Assembly: GCF_021390535.1 (NCBI RefSeq)
Contig: NZ_JAJUXG010000015.1
Coordinates: 124,001 to 188,000 of the forward strand
From: Dyadobacter sp. CY312
Lineage (GTDB): Bacteria; Bacteroidota; Bacteroidia; Cytophagales; Spirosomataceae
DNA length: 64,000 nt
Reading direction: 5' to 3'
The notes below the pieces were generated by a model. It had not been told where the DNA came from and ran no database searches. It saw only the letters and a program-made list of their open reading frames with translations. Below are positions 1-8,571 of the stretch, in pieces (position 1 is the first letter of the stretch; the number at the start of each line of letters is the position of its first letter). Made by a program: the position numbers and the translations under genes.

Positions 1-252
1 AAGGATATACCAGGTTTGAGGAATGCTGATCTGGCTAACCAGGTTTTTCAACGTTTCATCAACGACCACCGTTTTATTCAGCCGCTGCATTCTTGCCAGG
101 TTCAATTTAGTATAATGGGCATATTCTTCCGACTGTTTCGGACCGGTTGTCCTGTTTTCAGCAACAACCTTTTCCATCAACAACATGTAATCTGCGTAAG
201 AATAAGCGGTTTCGGTAATCGACAAAGGAAATAAATCTGCTACGTTTTTCAT
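1..252 (-). CDS. Thioredoxin-family protein, truncated by the window edge
   Basis: An open frame of 84 codons runs from an ATG at 252 to the window edge with no stop, so only the N-terminus is visible. The pattern of a YADYMLLMEK segment, then LNLARMQRLNK, then IPQTWYIL resembles the start of a Bacteroidota thioredoxin-fold family in which a phrase like PQTWLVLTEAWCGD carries the active site. The cysteine region itself lies outside the window, so function rests on this N-terminal likeness. The gene sits 44 bases downstream of mgsA on the same strand and may be the last gene of that transcription unit. Confidence 0.6.
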   Translation of the reverse strand, partial: MKNVADLFPLSITETAYSYADYMLLMEKVVAENRTTGPKQSEEYAHYTKLNLARMQRLNKTVVVDETLKNLVSQISIPQTWYIL

Positions 253-296
253 TGGTAATTTCTTTATAAATGAAACCCGCAGACAGTCCTTTCGGT

Positions 297-749
297 TCAC
301 ACTTTTCGGTTCAAATAGGTGCTGTAATCGATTTGTGTAGCAATATATTCTTCGTCCATCAGCGGCGAGGTGAACATAAAATCAGCCGTGGCGCGGTTGG
401 AAGCTACCGGGATATTCCATACCACACAAAGCCGGAGCAACGCTTTCACATCCGGATCATGCGGCTGAGCTGACATTGGATCCCAAAAAAAGATGAGCAG
501 ATCAATGCGTTCTTCGGCAATCATTGATCCCACTTGCTGGTCACCTCCAAGCGGACCGCTAAGCAAACGGATAACAGGTTGATTGAGCGTTTCTTCTAGT
601 AACTTCCCCGTCGTTCCGGTGCCATACAACTCATTTTTGGCAAGCATTTCCCTGTTTGCATAAGCCCAGTCCATCAGCTCGGCTTTACGATTATCATGCG
701 CTACCAGTGCAATTCTTTTTCTGGGGTGAATATTTCTGAAGTTTACCAT
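297..749 (-). CDS. mgsA: Methylglyoxal synthase
   Basis: Cytoplasmic enzyme converting dihydroxyacetone phosphate to methylglyoxal and phosphate, a bypass of lower glycolysis under phosphate limitation. The 150-residue length matches the family. Visible family features are the phosphate-binding GTGTTGK around residues 43-49, the PLGGDQQVG loop with Asp70 as the expected catalytic base, His18 in VAHDN, and the WDP...HDPD segment (Asp90, His97, Asp100). It lies 17 bases downstream of the glycosyltransferase and 44 bases upstream of the thioredoxin-family gene, all on the minus strand, so co-transcription is plausible although the functions do not form an obvious pathway. Confidence 0.95.
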   Translation of the reverse strand: MVNFRNIHPRKRIALVAHDNRKAELMDWAYANREMLAKNELYGTGTTGKLLEETLNQPVIRLLSGPLGGDQQVGSMIAEERIDLLIFFWDPMSAQPHDPDVKALLRLCVVWNIPVASNRATADFMFTSPLMDEEYIATQIDYSTYLNRKV

Positions 750-766
750 TGAAGTCTTTTTCTAAT

Positions 767-1996
767 TTAAAGTTCTTCAAGATAGTCCAAATACTGTTTT
801 GCCAGCACATCCCGGTTGAAATATTCTTCGGCATAACGATACCCATTTTCACCTTGTTGGTGAAGTAAATGTTGATTATTGATACAGTAGCGAATCTTTT
901 CAGCAAAGTCCAACGGATTTTCGGGCTCCACAAATATTCCAGCGTCTGCCTCTTCCACCAGCTTTCTGGAAATGCCATCAATCACCATTAAAACCGGCTT
1001 TTTACAGGAGAAATAATCAAAGGTTTTATTCGAATATATGGTTTTAAAAATTTCGATTTTTTGAAGCACTGATGTACCCATATCCGAAGCAAGGATAAAT
1101 TCAAACACAGTATGCTTTGCCATTTTATCCAAAAAACGGACGTTCTTTAAATTTCTTCTTTGCGCTTCATCGACCAGCCATTTCTTGTGATCCCCATCGC
1201 CTATCAGCAAAAAGTATGCATTCGTATCCTGAACCAGTTCAGCAGTTTCCAATATCTGAATCAGGTGATTGGCAATTCCGTGTGCACCCACATAAACGAT
1301 TACAAATTTATGATCTAGTTGATGTTCCTTCCTGAAATTATCCCTGTCAAAATGAATGGACACTTCACTTGCAATCCTGAAATCTGCTGCATTGGGAATG
1401 TAAATTAGTTTTTCGGCAGGCACCTTTTTCCTCTTCATCAGGATTTCCCGAAAAGCCGGAGTTAACACGTTTATCAGTTGTGCTTTTTCATATATAAATC
1501 CTTCGAGCCAGTAGGCGGCTTTAATTAGAAGTTTGTTCTTCAAAACGTGCGTTTGTATCGCAGATTCTGGCCAGATATCTCTTACTTCGAATACAAAAGG
1601 AATGCGCTTAAGCCAGGAAAGTACAATGCCGGTTATGCCAACAAACAAAGGCGGCGAACTGACAATCACCAGATCATATTTTGATCTTGCATGAAAAATA
1701 CCAGCCCAAAGAGCGCTGAATGTGAAGGAAATTAAAATTGATAGTTTTTTGAAATAACCCTTTGTACTTACAGCTGTGGCCGGGCAGGAAATTACCTCTA
1801 CTCCATCGAAATTCATTTTTGAGGTGAACGATTTCGAAGAAATTTGTGCAGAATTATGCTCCATATAATGGATAATTCCGGCCAAAACGGTAACCTGATG
1901 GCCCGCCTCCACCCAAATCCGGCTCATTTCATTCCATCGGGAACCTCCGCCATCGTTGTCTTTCAGAAAAAATTGGTGAACCAGCAGAATGTGCAT
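767..1996 (-). CDS. Glycosyltransferase family 4 (WbuB-like)
   Basis: Probable cytoplasmic or membrane-associated GT-B glycosyltransferase of 409 residues, acting on a lipid-linked or polysaccharide acceptor. The N-terminal domain opens with a Rossmann-type strand followed by DGGGSRWNEMSRIW, as in WbuB/WcaI-like enzymes, and has hydrophobic stretches near residues 85-130 that may touch the membrane. The C-terminal donor domain has VYVGAHG, LLIGDG and the YSNKTFDYFSCKKPVL...E segment typical of GT4. The sugar cannot be read from the sequence. Its neighbour upstream (70 bases) is a heparinase-like protein, a pairing common in exopolysaccharide loci. Confidence 0.85.
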   Translation of the reverse strand: MHILLVHQFFLKDNDGGGSRWNEMSRIWVEAGHQVTVLAGIIHYMEHNSAQISSKSFTSKMNFDGVEVISCPATAVSTKGYFKKLSILISFTFSALWAGIFHARSKYDLVIVSSPPLFVGITGIVLSWLKRIPFVFEVRDIWPESAIQTHVLKNKLLIKAAYWLEGFIYEKAQLINVLTPAFREILMKRKKVPAEKLIYIPNAADFRIASEVSIHFDRDNFRKEHQLDHKFVIVYVGAHGIANHLIQILETAELVQDTNAYFLLIGDGDHKKWLVDEAQRRNLKNVRFLDKMAKHTVFEFILASDMGTSVLQKIEIFKTIYSNKTFDYFSCKKPVLMVIDGISRKLVEEADAGIFVEPENPLDFAEKIRYCINNQHLLHQQGENGYRYAEEYFNRDVLAKQYLDYLEEL

Positions 1997-2065
1997 CAGG
2001 AATAGAATTACAATTTCTATCCTTTGAGACTGTAATTGTTTAGATAAGTTGCTCAGGTTACGATT

Positions 2066-3976
2066 CTATAAAAACTCAATAACTGTACGAATGTAAGGGA
2101 GCTTTGAACTAAACGTAATTTGCTGACATTCCGATTTTTTTCCGTAGAACTCCGCGTACCAGCCCGATGAAATCACTGGAACAATTTCACGCTCATTTTC
2201 ATCAAAAGCCTTCATTGAAAAATGATCAAAAAATATTTCCGAAGGATGCCATAACTGATTCATATCCATTCCCGGAGGCAGGTTTTCAATCCAGTCTTCC
2301 ACCACCCAGCGTAAAACTCCCAACTTTTTTGTAACCCGACGGCGGTGAATGATACCAGACCCCAAATGTTTAAATCCTTCGAAATAACCGTCAAAAACCA
2401 CCTCGCTTTTTTCTTCATATACGTTCCACGCACCCTCGCTCTTTTTGATCCAGTTAAACCAAACGAAACCCGGTCCTTTTTTCATTTGATCAGAATCACC
2501 TAGCATTACGGTATTGTGAGAGGTAGTTCCCATAAAATATCGGCTGGTTTTATCATCTATATGGTAAGAAAATGAGCCCGCATCCCGCAGAATATTTTCA
2601 CCATTTACCCAGATATCAATATGCAGATTATCAGCCTGAAACGGTCTGTGTTTGTAATTACCACACCGAATGAATGTAAAAGACTCGCTCTCCCGCAACG
2701 CATAATATCCGCTTTGCGAAAGGGGCATATGATTTGGAGCGATTCTATGTCCCTCTGCCCCACGCCCTCCACCCAACACTCCCAGCCAAAAATTTTCTTC
2801 TTCCCAGTTTTCTGGTTCATAACCCAAATCAACATTCAGCACATTTGCCAATGCTGCCAATTGAGGCCGATAATCTCTGAAATGACATTCGCTTAAAGGA
2901 AAAAACAAAGCGCCATCGTTGTTTCCGTAATTGGGTAGCCAACCGGTTTTATCATTCTGAAAATTTCGAAGGAACTTTAAAGATTTACGCGCCCGATTAT
3001 AAACCAGATCATTCCATCGTTCCTCATTCAGTTCTGCTAATTTGATAGCCCAAGTAAATAATTGAATTACTACACGATGGTAATTCATTGAGGATTGAAG
3101 AAACGCCCCATTTTCGTCAATCTGATATTCCACCTCTTCTTCAAACCATCTTTTACCATTTTCTTTCCAGGCTTTACTTTCAGGGAAAAACGGATACAAT
3201 AGCCCGGTCAAATACAATGCAAGTGTTTCGGTGAGTGCATGATTGTTCCTGACAGCGACCCTGGAAAATTGAATATTCCGGTCAACGTGGTTCATTTGCT
3301 GGTAAATACTGTTCGCTATTTTAGCAAACAAGAATTCTGTCAAATGGTCTGATTGTTTGTAATAATGCAAGGCGAAAGTCCAGTTGAAAACACGAAGACT
3401 AATCTCCTGACCACATTTCCAGTTGGGCCCGCAGTTAGCCGGATTGGAATCTATCCAGCTTTCAATTTTATCAAAAACCATTTGCGACTGGTCTTCGCCA
3501 AAATGGAAGTCGTACCGAATGAGATCATACAAAAAAGTAAACCGTGATTTCTCCCAGACATATTTGATATCACCAGCCTGCCGAGAAAAGTCGGGAATTT
3601 CACTCCAGTGTTGATTCTGATCGTATGTAAAACCGGTTACCGGATTGGTATGCCAGTCAGAAACATGAAACTGTTGACAACTGAAATATTGGAATTCATC
3701 TCTGTGAATTGCCTTCACGCGTTTTTGTAGTGACTCAAAATCCTGTTCGCATTTGAGTTTCCTTAATGACTCATAATGCGGAGTGAAAAATTGTGCGGAC
3801 TGGTTGCGCCAGTCAGTAAGAGCGATAACATTTACCTTACTGTTGTGTTTTGGGAAACGGATTTTCAGCAATCCGGTTCGCCGTTGAATTTCAAAACAAA
3901 TCCTGAAAAGTACATAACGGAAACCCATGTTCCTGAGTGACTGAACCAGCAAAATGAGGCAATACCGCACGTTCAT
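2066..3976 (-). CDS. Heparinase II/III-family protein
   Basis: Member of the heparinase II/III-like polysaccharide lyase family, about 636 residues. The N-terminal two thirds is an alpha/alpha toroid rich in aromatic residues (for example FNWTFALHYY and NNHALTETLALYL), and the C-terminal part is a beta-sandwich with ADNLHIDIWVNGENILRDAG, the conserved region of the heparinase II/III domain. No signal peptide is evident, which fits proteins of this family that accompany exopolysaccharide biosynthesis genes. I place the start at the ATG at 3976; an in-frame TTG lies three codons upstream. The substrate is unknown. It heads the row that continues with the glycosyltransferase. Confidence 0.85.
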   Translation of the reverse strand: MNVRYCLILLVQSLRNMGFRYVLFRICFEIQRRTGLLKIRFPKHNSKVNVIALTDWRNQSAQFFTPHYESLRKLKCEQDFESLQKRVKAIHRDEFQYFSCQQFHVSDWHTNPVTGFTYDQNQHWSEIPDFSRQAGDIKYVWEKSRFTFLYDLIRYDFHFGEDQSQMVFDKIESWIDSNPANCGPNWKCGQEISLRVFNWTFALHYYKQSDHLTEFLFAKIANSIYQQMNHVDRNIQFSRVAVRNNHALTETLALYLTGLLYPFFPESKAWKENGKRWFEEEVEYQIDENGAFLQSSMNYHRVVIQLFTWAIKLAELNEERWNDLVYNRARKSLKFLRNFQNDKTGWLPNYGNNDGALFFPLSECHFRDYRPQLAALANVLNVDLGYEPENWEEENFWLGVLGGGRGAEGHRIAPNHMPLSQSGYYALRESESFTFIRCGNYKHRPFQADNLHIDIWVNGENILRDAGSFSYHIDDKTSRYFMGTTSHNTVMLGDSDQMKKGPGFVWFNWIKKSEGAWNVYEEKSEVVFDGYFEGFKHLGSGIIHRRRVTKKLGVLRWVVEDWIENLPPGMDMNQLWHPSEIFFDHFSMKAFDENEREIVPVISSGWYAEFYGKKSECQQITFSSKLPYIRTVIEFL

Positions 3977-4063
3977 GACTTCCAATTTTCAAAGTGATAC
4001 GAGCTTGATTCACAACACAGAATTTCGACTATTGCTTAGATGAAAACAGGCTTTGGGGGTCAC

Positions 4064-4093
4064 AAAAAAAGACCGATCCAATTCGGACCGGCC
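4064..4093 (-). terminator. Rho-independent terminator of the heme operon
   Basis: Read on the minus strand, a 9-base-pair stem (GGCCGGTCC with GGATCGGTC, two G-U pairs) closes a five-base loop and is followed by seven T residues. It lies about 70 bases after the hmuS stop codon and before the heparinase-like gene, so it should end the heme operon transcript. Confidence 0.85.
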
Positions 4094-4161
4094 ATTTCTA
4101 ATTACTATGGCGAAATTATTTTTTAGCCGCTGTTTGTGTCTCCACACACTTCCGCAAAATT

Positions 4162-5208
4162 CTATAATCTGGTTGCCGAATCTTCAACCAGTTTCGTCCA
4201 TTCTGGTAACTCGGGAATACCTGGTTTACGTTTTCCAAAAAACTGATTGAACATTGTTCCTTCTTTATCGATCAGCTCGATGCCTGTAACGATACCTGCC
4301 TCACTTGGCTTTTTAACCACCCACGCTTCATCGATCGCATCCTGACGCAAATGCAGATTGAACTCAGGATCCATGATGTTCAACCACGGCCCCATCACAA
4401 ATATTTTATTGATAGGACCTGTGTGAATCTGAATACAGTTTGGGTTTGAAACAAACACCATAATTGGCACCTGAATTTCAGAAGCGTTGTCAAAAACCGT
4501 TTTCATACTTTCCGGTGTGATTTGGTAAGCATATCCTTCCGGAGCATTACGCAAAGCCTGCTTGCGCGACAGTTTGTACTTTCTTAGCAAAGTGAAGAAG
4601 TCGTGTGTATCTTTCAGAGCCAGCCATTCGGCCTGAAAAGCCTCCACATCAATTTCCGGCATTGTTTCTTCTTCTGTCTTCTTTTCAGCTCTTGGCAATA
4701 TTAATAACTGAGCATCCTGATCAGCGGCTTTGTATTTTTCTACCAAAGCATCATAACCCGCTTTCTCGCTTTTTTCTGTCAGGTAAATCTTATGAGCCGC
4801 ATCACCATTGCTGTTAAAAAACTGTAAACTATGACGGTCACTTTCATGAACTGCAAAGCCAAATTTCCAGTCTCCGAGGAACAGACGAAGATCAATATCA
4901 GCACCTAAAACAAGTCCAACATGGTTATTGAAAGATATATTTTCATAAACTCCCTTGCGTTCGTGTACTACGTGATCGTTGCGGGTAAGAGCCATTACGT
5001 GCCCTAGCGAGCCGGCTTCTTTTAGCAATTCTCTAAAATCCCCTTCCAGTAAAATAACATTCTCTCCAATACCCGTTGCTACAAGTTCTGCTTCGGTCGT
5101 ATTCAATTCTTTGGCTGCATCCCTGATGCGGGTTTTGGGATTTTCCTGCTTAAATGCTGCCCAACTATCTTTAAGTTCTGCACGTCCTGTTGTGAGGATT
5201 GTTTTCAT
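4162..5208 (-). CDS. hmuS: Heme-degrading / heme-handling protein (HmuS/HemS family)
   Basis: Cytoplasmic protein of the HemS/ChuS/HmuS family that receives heme after import and helps release iron or traffic heme. The 348 residues form two related halves of about 170 residues joined by a charged linker (residues 173-186). His202 in LKDTHDFFTLLRKYKLSR matches the conserved heme-ligand region of ChuS/HemS. It is the last gene of the operon, 23 bases after hmuV, and a strong terminator follows. Whether it degrades heme or only stores it differs between family members and cannot be decided here. Confidence 0.9.
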   Translation of the reverse strand: MKTILTTGRAELKDSWAAFKQENPKTRIRDAAKELNTTEAELVATGIGENVILLEGDFRELLKEAGSLGHVMALTRNDHVVHERKGVYENISFNNHVGLVLGADIDLRLFLGDWKFGFAVHESDRHSLQFFNSNGDAAHKIYLTEKSEKAGYDALVEKYKAADQDAQLLILPRAEKKTEEETMPEIDVEAFQAEWLALKDTHDFFTLLRKYKLSRKQALRNAPEGYAYQITPESMKTVFDNASEIQVPIMVFVSNPNCIQIHTGPINKIFVMGPWLNIMDPEFNLHLRQDAIDEAWVVKKPSEAGIVTGIELIDKEGTMFNQFFGKRKPGIPELPEWTKLVEDSATRL

Positions 5209-5231
5209 AGTGAATTCTTATTTTCCTGTTA

Positions 5232-6056
5232 TTAGTTTTGACTTTGTATGCGATGGTGATTACCTCCCGTTAAAGCGTCCGGTAACATATCCGGAACAAT
5301 GATCGGGAAGTGGGTATGATCGGGCTGAATGATCCGTACAGTCAGCCCGAAACTGTCTTTAATGTTTTCTTCTGTTAAAACCTGCTCGGGTGCTCCGGAC
5401 GCAAATGCGCTTCCGTCTTTCATGATCAATACCTGGTCCGCATATTGCAGAGCCAGGTTCAGATCGTGAACAACCGCAATTACACCATATCCTTTTGCCG
5501 TCATTTCCCTTGCCAAACGAAAGGTTTCGTACTGATGCAATAGATCCATTCCCGTCGTAGGTTCATCAAGCAATATGAGTCCCTGATCTATTTCCCAGAT
5601 CTGAGCCAATGTCCTCGCCAGCTGAACCCGTTGCTGCTCCCCTCCCGAAAGTGTAGGAAATAATCTGCCTTTAAAATGAGCAATCCCAACTTTTTGCAAA
5701 CAATGATCTACAATAGCAATATCACGGTCGGTGGGCTGGGAATCGTAAAAAGGATAACGTCCCATGAGCACAATTTCCTGAACTGAGAAAGCCAGTGATA
5801 TCGAATTTTGCTGCGCCAAAACGGCACGTCTGCAGGCAAGTTCTTTTAATTTATATTTTCTGAGGTCCTTGCCATGAAACGTGATGCTTCCAGATGTAGG
5901 CGTATGTTCCCGTGAAAGCAACTTCATCAGCGTAGACTTCCCCGCTCCGTTAGCTCCCACAATAGCCCAGAATTCACCAGGTTTTACACTGAAACTTACA
6001 TTGTGAAGCAGTTTTCTGTTTTTAACACCAAAATCGACATTGGTTACCTCAATCAT
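5232..6056 (-). CDS. hmuV: Heme ABC transporter ATP-binding protein
   Basis: ATPase subunit of the inner-membrane heme importer, 274 residues. Walker A is GANGAGKST at about residues 34-42, the ABC signature is LSGGEQQR at 136-143, Walker B is ILLDEP at 161-166, and the switch histidine is in AVVHDLN. The order and lengths match HmuV of the FecCD/BtuCD type. Its ATG overlaps the hmuU stop codon by four bases, so the two are very probably translationally coupled. The C-terminal extension after the ATPase core is short and unremarkable. Confidence 0.95.
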   Translation of the reverse strand: MIEVTNVDFGVKNRKLLHNVSFSVKPGEFWAIVGANGAGKSTLMKLLSREHTPTSGSITFHGKDLRKYKLKELACRRAVLAQQNSISLAFSVQEIVLMGRYPFYDSQPTDRDIAIVDHCLQKVGIAHFKGRLFPTLSGGEQQRVQLARTLAQIWEIDQGLILLDEPTTGMDLLHQYETFRLAREMTAKGYGVIAVVHDLNLALQYADQVLIMKDGSAFASGAPEQVLTEENIKDSFGLTVRIIQPDHTHFPIIVPDMLPDALTGGNHHRIQSQN

Positions 6057-7153
6057 ATTTTTCGTCTTTTTTGGTCCCAGAGAATGTACAAAAAGAACGG
6101 CGTTCCCAGTAACGCAGTAAGTATGCCAATAGGCAACTCGGACGGTGCCACAACGGTACGTGATATTGTGTCGGCCAAGGTGAGCACAATGGCTCCTCCC
6201 AACGCAGAGCCCACCAAAAGGGTTTTATGATCAGGACCAAAAGCGCTTCTGATGATATGCGGAACAACCAATCCAACAAAACCAATGGTCCCGGCAACAG
6301 CCACGGAAGCTCCTACTCCCATCGTCGCAAGTATGATCACCTGACGTTTCAAAGCAGTCATATTCACACCCAGTGCAGCAGCCTGGCTTTCTCCCAATAC
6401 AAGAAGATTTAAGGCTTTGGACAAATAGGGCATGAAAAGAACAGAGCAAAATACGAATGGCGCCACGGCAATTACAGATGTCCAATTGGCTCCGCCAAGA
6501 CTTCCGAGGTTCCAGAATGTAATGGTACGAAGCTGGTCGTCGCTAGCAAGATAAGTCATTAGGCCCGTCATGGCGCCAACAAAAGCATTGATAGCAATAC
6601 CACAAAGAAGTATGGTTGTCATCCCTCCTTCGCCGGTGAGTTTGGATAACTGATACACCAGCAATGTAGTGAGTGCGGCACCAACAAACGAAGCAATTGA
6701 CAGCGTGTAAGCTCCTCCGATTTCACTGATAATTCCAAAATATTTTGCGTTGAGCATAATCACTATTACAGCAAATAGCGAAGCACCGGATGTAACACCT
6801 ATTAATCCTGAATCGGCTATTGGATTTCGGAAAAGGCCTTGCAAAGATGCACCGGCAATACCCAGGCCAGCGCCAACAAGAATAGCCAGACAAACCCTGG
6901 GTAATCTTATGATCCAGAAAACCAGTGATTTTTGTTCTTCGAATGTCGCTACATCGGCTAGTCCAAGCTTAAAAAGTATGATTTGTAACAATTCGGCAGG
7001 AGTAATGGTCAATGCACCAACTGATGCGGATATCACCGCACATATAAGTAGCAGAATGCCCAGTACGGTAGCCACCCCCAAAGTCGATATTTTTCGTTTC
7101 GCAGGAACGTTTGAAATAACAGATGTAAGTTCGGGCTTTGTCTGAACCTGCAT
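6053..7153 (-). CDS. hmuU: Heme/iron ABC transporter permease (FecCD family)
   Basis: Inner-membrane permease of 366 residues with about ten hydrophobic segments. Family landmarks include RLPRVCLAILVGAGLGIAG, QGLFRNPIADSGLIGVTSGA, and the C-terminal GFVGLVVPHIIR coupling helix followed by LPIGILTALLGTPFF. It pairs with hmuV, with which it overlaps, and with the binding protein HmuT just upstream (one base between genes). Heme rather than siderophore is inferred from the adjacent hmuS. Confidence 0.95.
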   Translation of the reverse strand: MQVQTKPELTSVISNVPAKRKISTLGVATVLGILLLICAVISASVGALTITPAELLQIILFKLGLADVATFEEQKSLVFWIIRLPRVCLAILVGAGLGIAGASLQGLFRNPIADSGLIGVTSGASLFAVIVIMLNAKYFGIISEIGGAYTLSIASFVGAALTTLLVYQLSKLTGEGGMTTILLCGIAINAFVGAMTGLMTYLASDDQLRTITFWNLGSLGGANWTSVIAVAPFVFCSVLFMPYLSKALNLLVLGESQAAALGVNMTALKRQVIILATMGVGASVAVAGTIGFVGLVVPHIIRSAFGPDHKTLLVGSALGGAIVLTLADTISRTVVAPSELPIGILTALLGTPFFLYILWDQKRRKI

Positions 7154-7154
7154 A

Positions 7155-7991
7155 TTATTTGATTTTTTGAGCTAATTCTATCGCTGCTTTTCCCAGTCTT
7201 GGTCCGAATCCCGTTAAGAATTGACCGTCCATCGCCACAATTTTCCTGTTTCTTCCCGCATTGGTATTGGCTATTCCTGGTACTTTCAAAAGTCCGTCTG
7301 CACCTTCTACGCTATCCAATCCACTGGAAAATAAAACCAGGACATCCGGATTCGCGGCCAGAAGAGATTCAGCAGTTAGTGGCTTGAACTCAGTAAAACC
7401 TTGAACTGCATTCTTATTGCCCGTCAGAGAAAACAATCGGTCAAGGGAAGTACCGGTGCCAGAAACCATCAATGTACCAGTACCTCTTGCGTAGATGAAG
7501 AGAAGTTTTTTAGGGGAAGCAGGTTTCGTTATTTTGGCAAGATCGGCTTCCAGCGATTTTACCATTTTTTCTGCCTGTGGTTTGGCATTGAAGTAAGCAC
7601 CTACTTCTCTTATCAATTTGATAGCCCCTTCTTTCGAATATTCGTGCTTGAACTCTACAACCTTTTTTCCACTGCTGTTCAATTGTTTGATCAAACTGGG
7701 CGACAACATGCTCTGATCTGTATATACGATCACGTCCGGGTTCAATGCGATAATTCCTTCGGCAGCAATACTACGATTGTGACCGATTTTTGGCACTTTG
7801 TCGAGCGATGCCGGATAAGTGCTTGTGATATCAACACCCACCAGCTGTTTTTCCAAACCCAATCCTGAAATGATTTCACTTAATGTTCCGTTCGCAGACA
7901 CGATACGTAATGGTTTGGATGCTTTTGTTGAAGCAGCCAGAAAAATGGCAAAGAACGTAAGTACTATTTTAAACGAATTCTTTGTTAGCAT
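7155..7991 (-). CDS. hmuT: Periplasmic heme-binding protein of the ABC importer
   Basis: Substrate-binding protein of 278 residues that delivers heme to HmuUV in the periplasm. An N-terminal signal peptide is visible (KIVLTFFAIFLAASTKAS), with cleavage likely near residue 25 and no lipobox cysteine. The body follows the helical-backbone TroA/HmuT fold: RIVSANGTLSEIISGLGL, then NPDVIVYTDQS, a long helix, and LAANPDVLVLFSSGLDS. A conserved Tyr is expected as heme ligand; I cannot assign it with confidence. It is separated by one base from hmuU and 21 bases from the upstream DUF6686-like gene. Confidence 0.9.
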   Translation of the reverse strand: MLTKNSFKIVLTFFAIFLAASTKASKPLRIVSANGTLSEIISGLGLEKQLVGVDITSTYPASLDKVPKIGHNRSIAAEGIIALNPDVIVYTDQSMLSPSLIKQLNSSGKKVVEFKHEYSKEGAIKLIREVGAYFNAKPQAEKMVKSLEADLAKITKPASPKKLLFIYARGTGTLMVSGTGTSLDRLFSLTGNKNAVQGFTEFKPLTAESLLAANPDVLVLFSSGLDSVEGADGLLKVPGIANTNAGRNRKIVAMDGQFLTGFGPRLGKAAIELAQKIK

Positions 7992-8012
7992 AAGTCAATG
8001 TATGTAAAGCCC

Positions 8013-8360
8013 TTATCTGTTTTGCAAGAAAATTTTATCCACCTCCATTACAAGCAAGGTTTCCTGAAATAGTCCTTTCACTTCCTCCATTTCTGCCTCG
8101 CTGAAAGACAACATGAAATTGGGAATAGGAGACGGAAAAAGGATGCTCTTGCCATTGGACATTGGCGTATCCAGTGCGTGTACATGCTGATGATCATGAA
8201 GTGCGGAATGAAAGCCATTCAGCCCACCTGCTGTGAAAATGAATAAGAAATTCCCAAAGGCGAAATTGTAATGATCACAGCAATTGCACTGGCCAATGTA
8301 TCCGTTTTCGGACTGACTTAAAATGCGCAATTTGCTATATGAATGTGAAGAATCCTCCAT
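8013..8360 (-). CDS. DUF6686-like small cysteine-containing protein
   Basis: Small cytoplasmic protein of 115 residues, first gene of the heme operon. The pattern of a QCNCCDHYNFAFGNFLFIF segment followed by a C-terminal LSFSEAEMEEVKGLFQET helix resembles the DUF6686 family that I recall beside heme uptake genes in Bacteroidota. Three cysteines and several histidines (for example HSALHDHQHVHALD) could bind metal or heme, but that is inference. The operon promoter lies about 75 bases upstream. Family assignment is from memory and not certain; being coding is well supported by position and the 21-base spacing to hmuT. Confidence 0.65.
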   Translation of the reverse strand: MEDSSHSYSKLRILSQSENGYIGQCNCCDHYNFAFGNFLFIFTAGGLNGFHSALHDHQHVHALDTPMSNGKSILFPSPIPNFMLSFSEAEMEEVKGLFQETLLVMEVDKIFLQNR

Positions 8361-8433
8361 GATAACCGATCAAAAGAATGCCATGAGATAATTTAATATT
8401 CTGAATTTGATTTAGCCATTTCAACAGCACCGG

Positions 8434-8466
8434 CAAATATAGATTATTTAGACCAAGTATAAACAA
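8434..8466 (-). promoter_or_regulatory. Promoter of the heme operon
   Basis: On the minus strand a TTG (8466-8464) is followed after 22 bases by TATATTTG (8441-8434), a full match to the Bacteroidota -7 consensus TAnnTTTG. It precedes the DUF6686-like gene by about 75 bases. Iron control is expected for such an operon, but I could not recognise a clear Fur box. Confidence 0.65.
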
Positions 8467-8571
8467 TATTGAAGAAATACTTTTATTTTCGGTGATGTAC
8501 TCAGTAGTCTTTAATTATTGTATATTCAAAAATTGCATTAAAACTGCACGTATTCACCCCGATACCAATTA

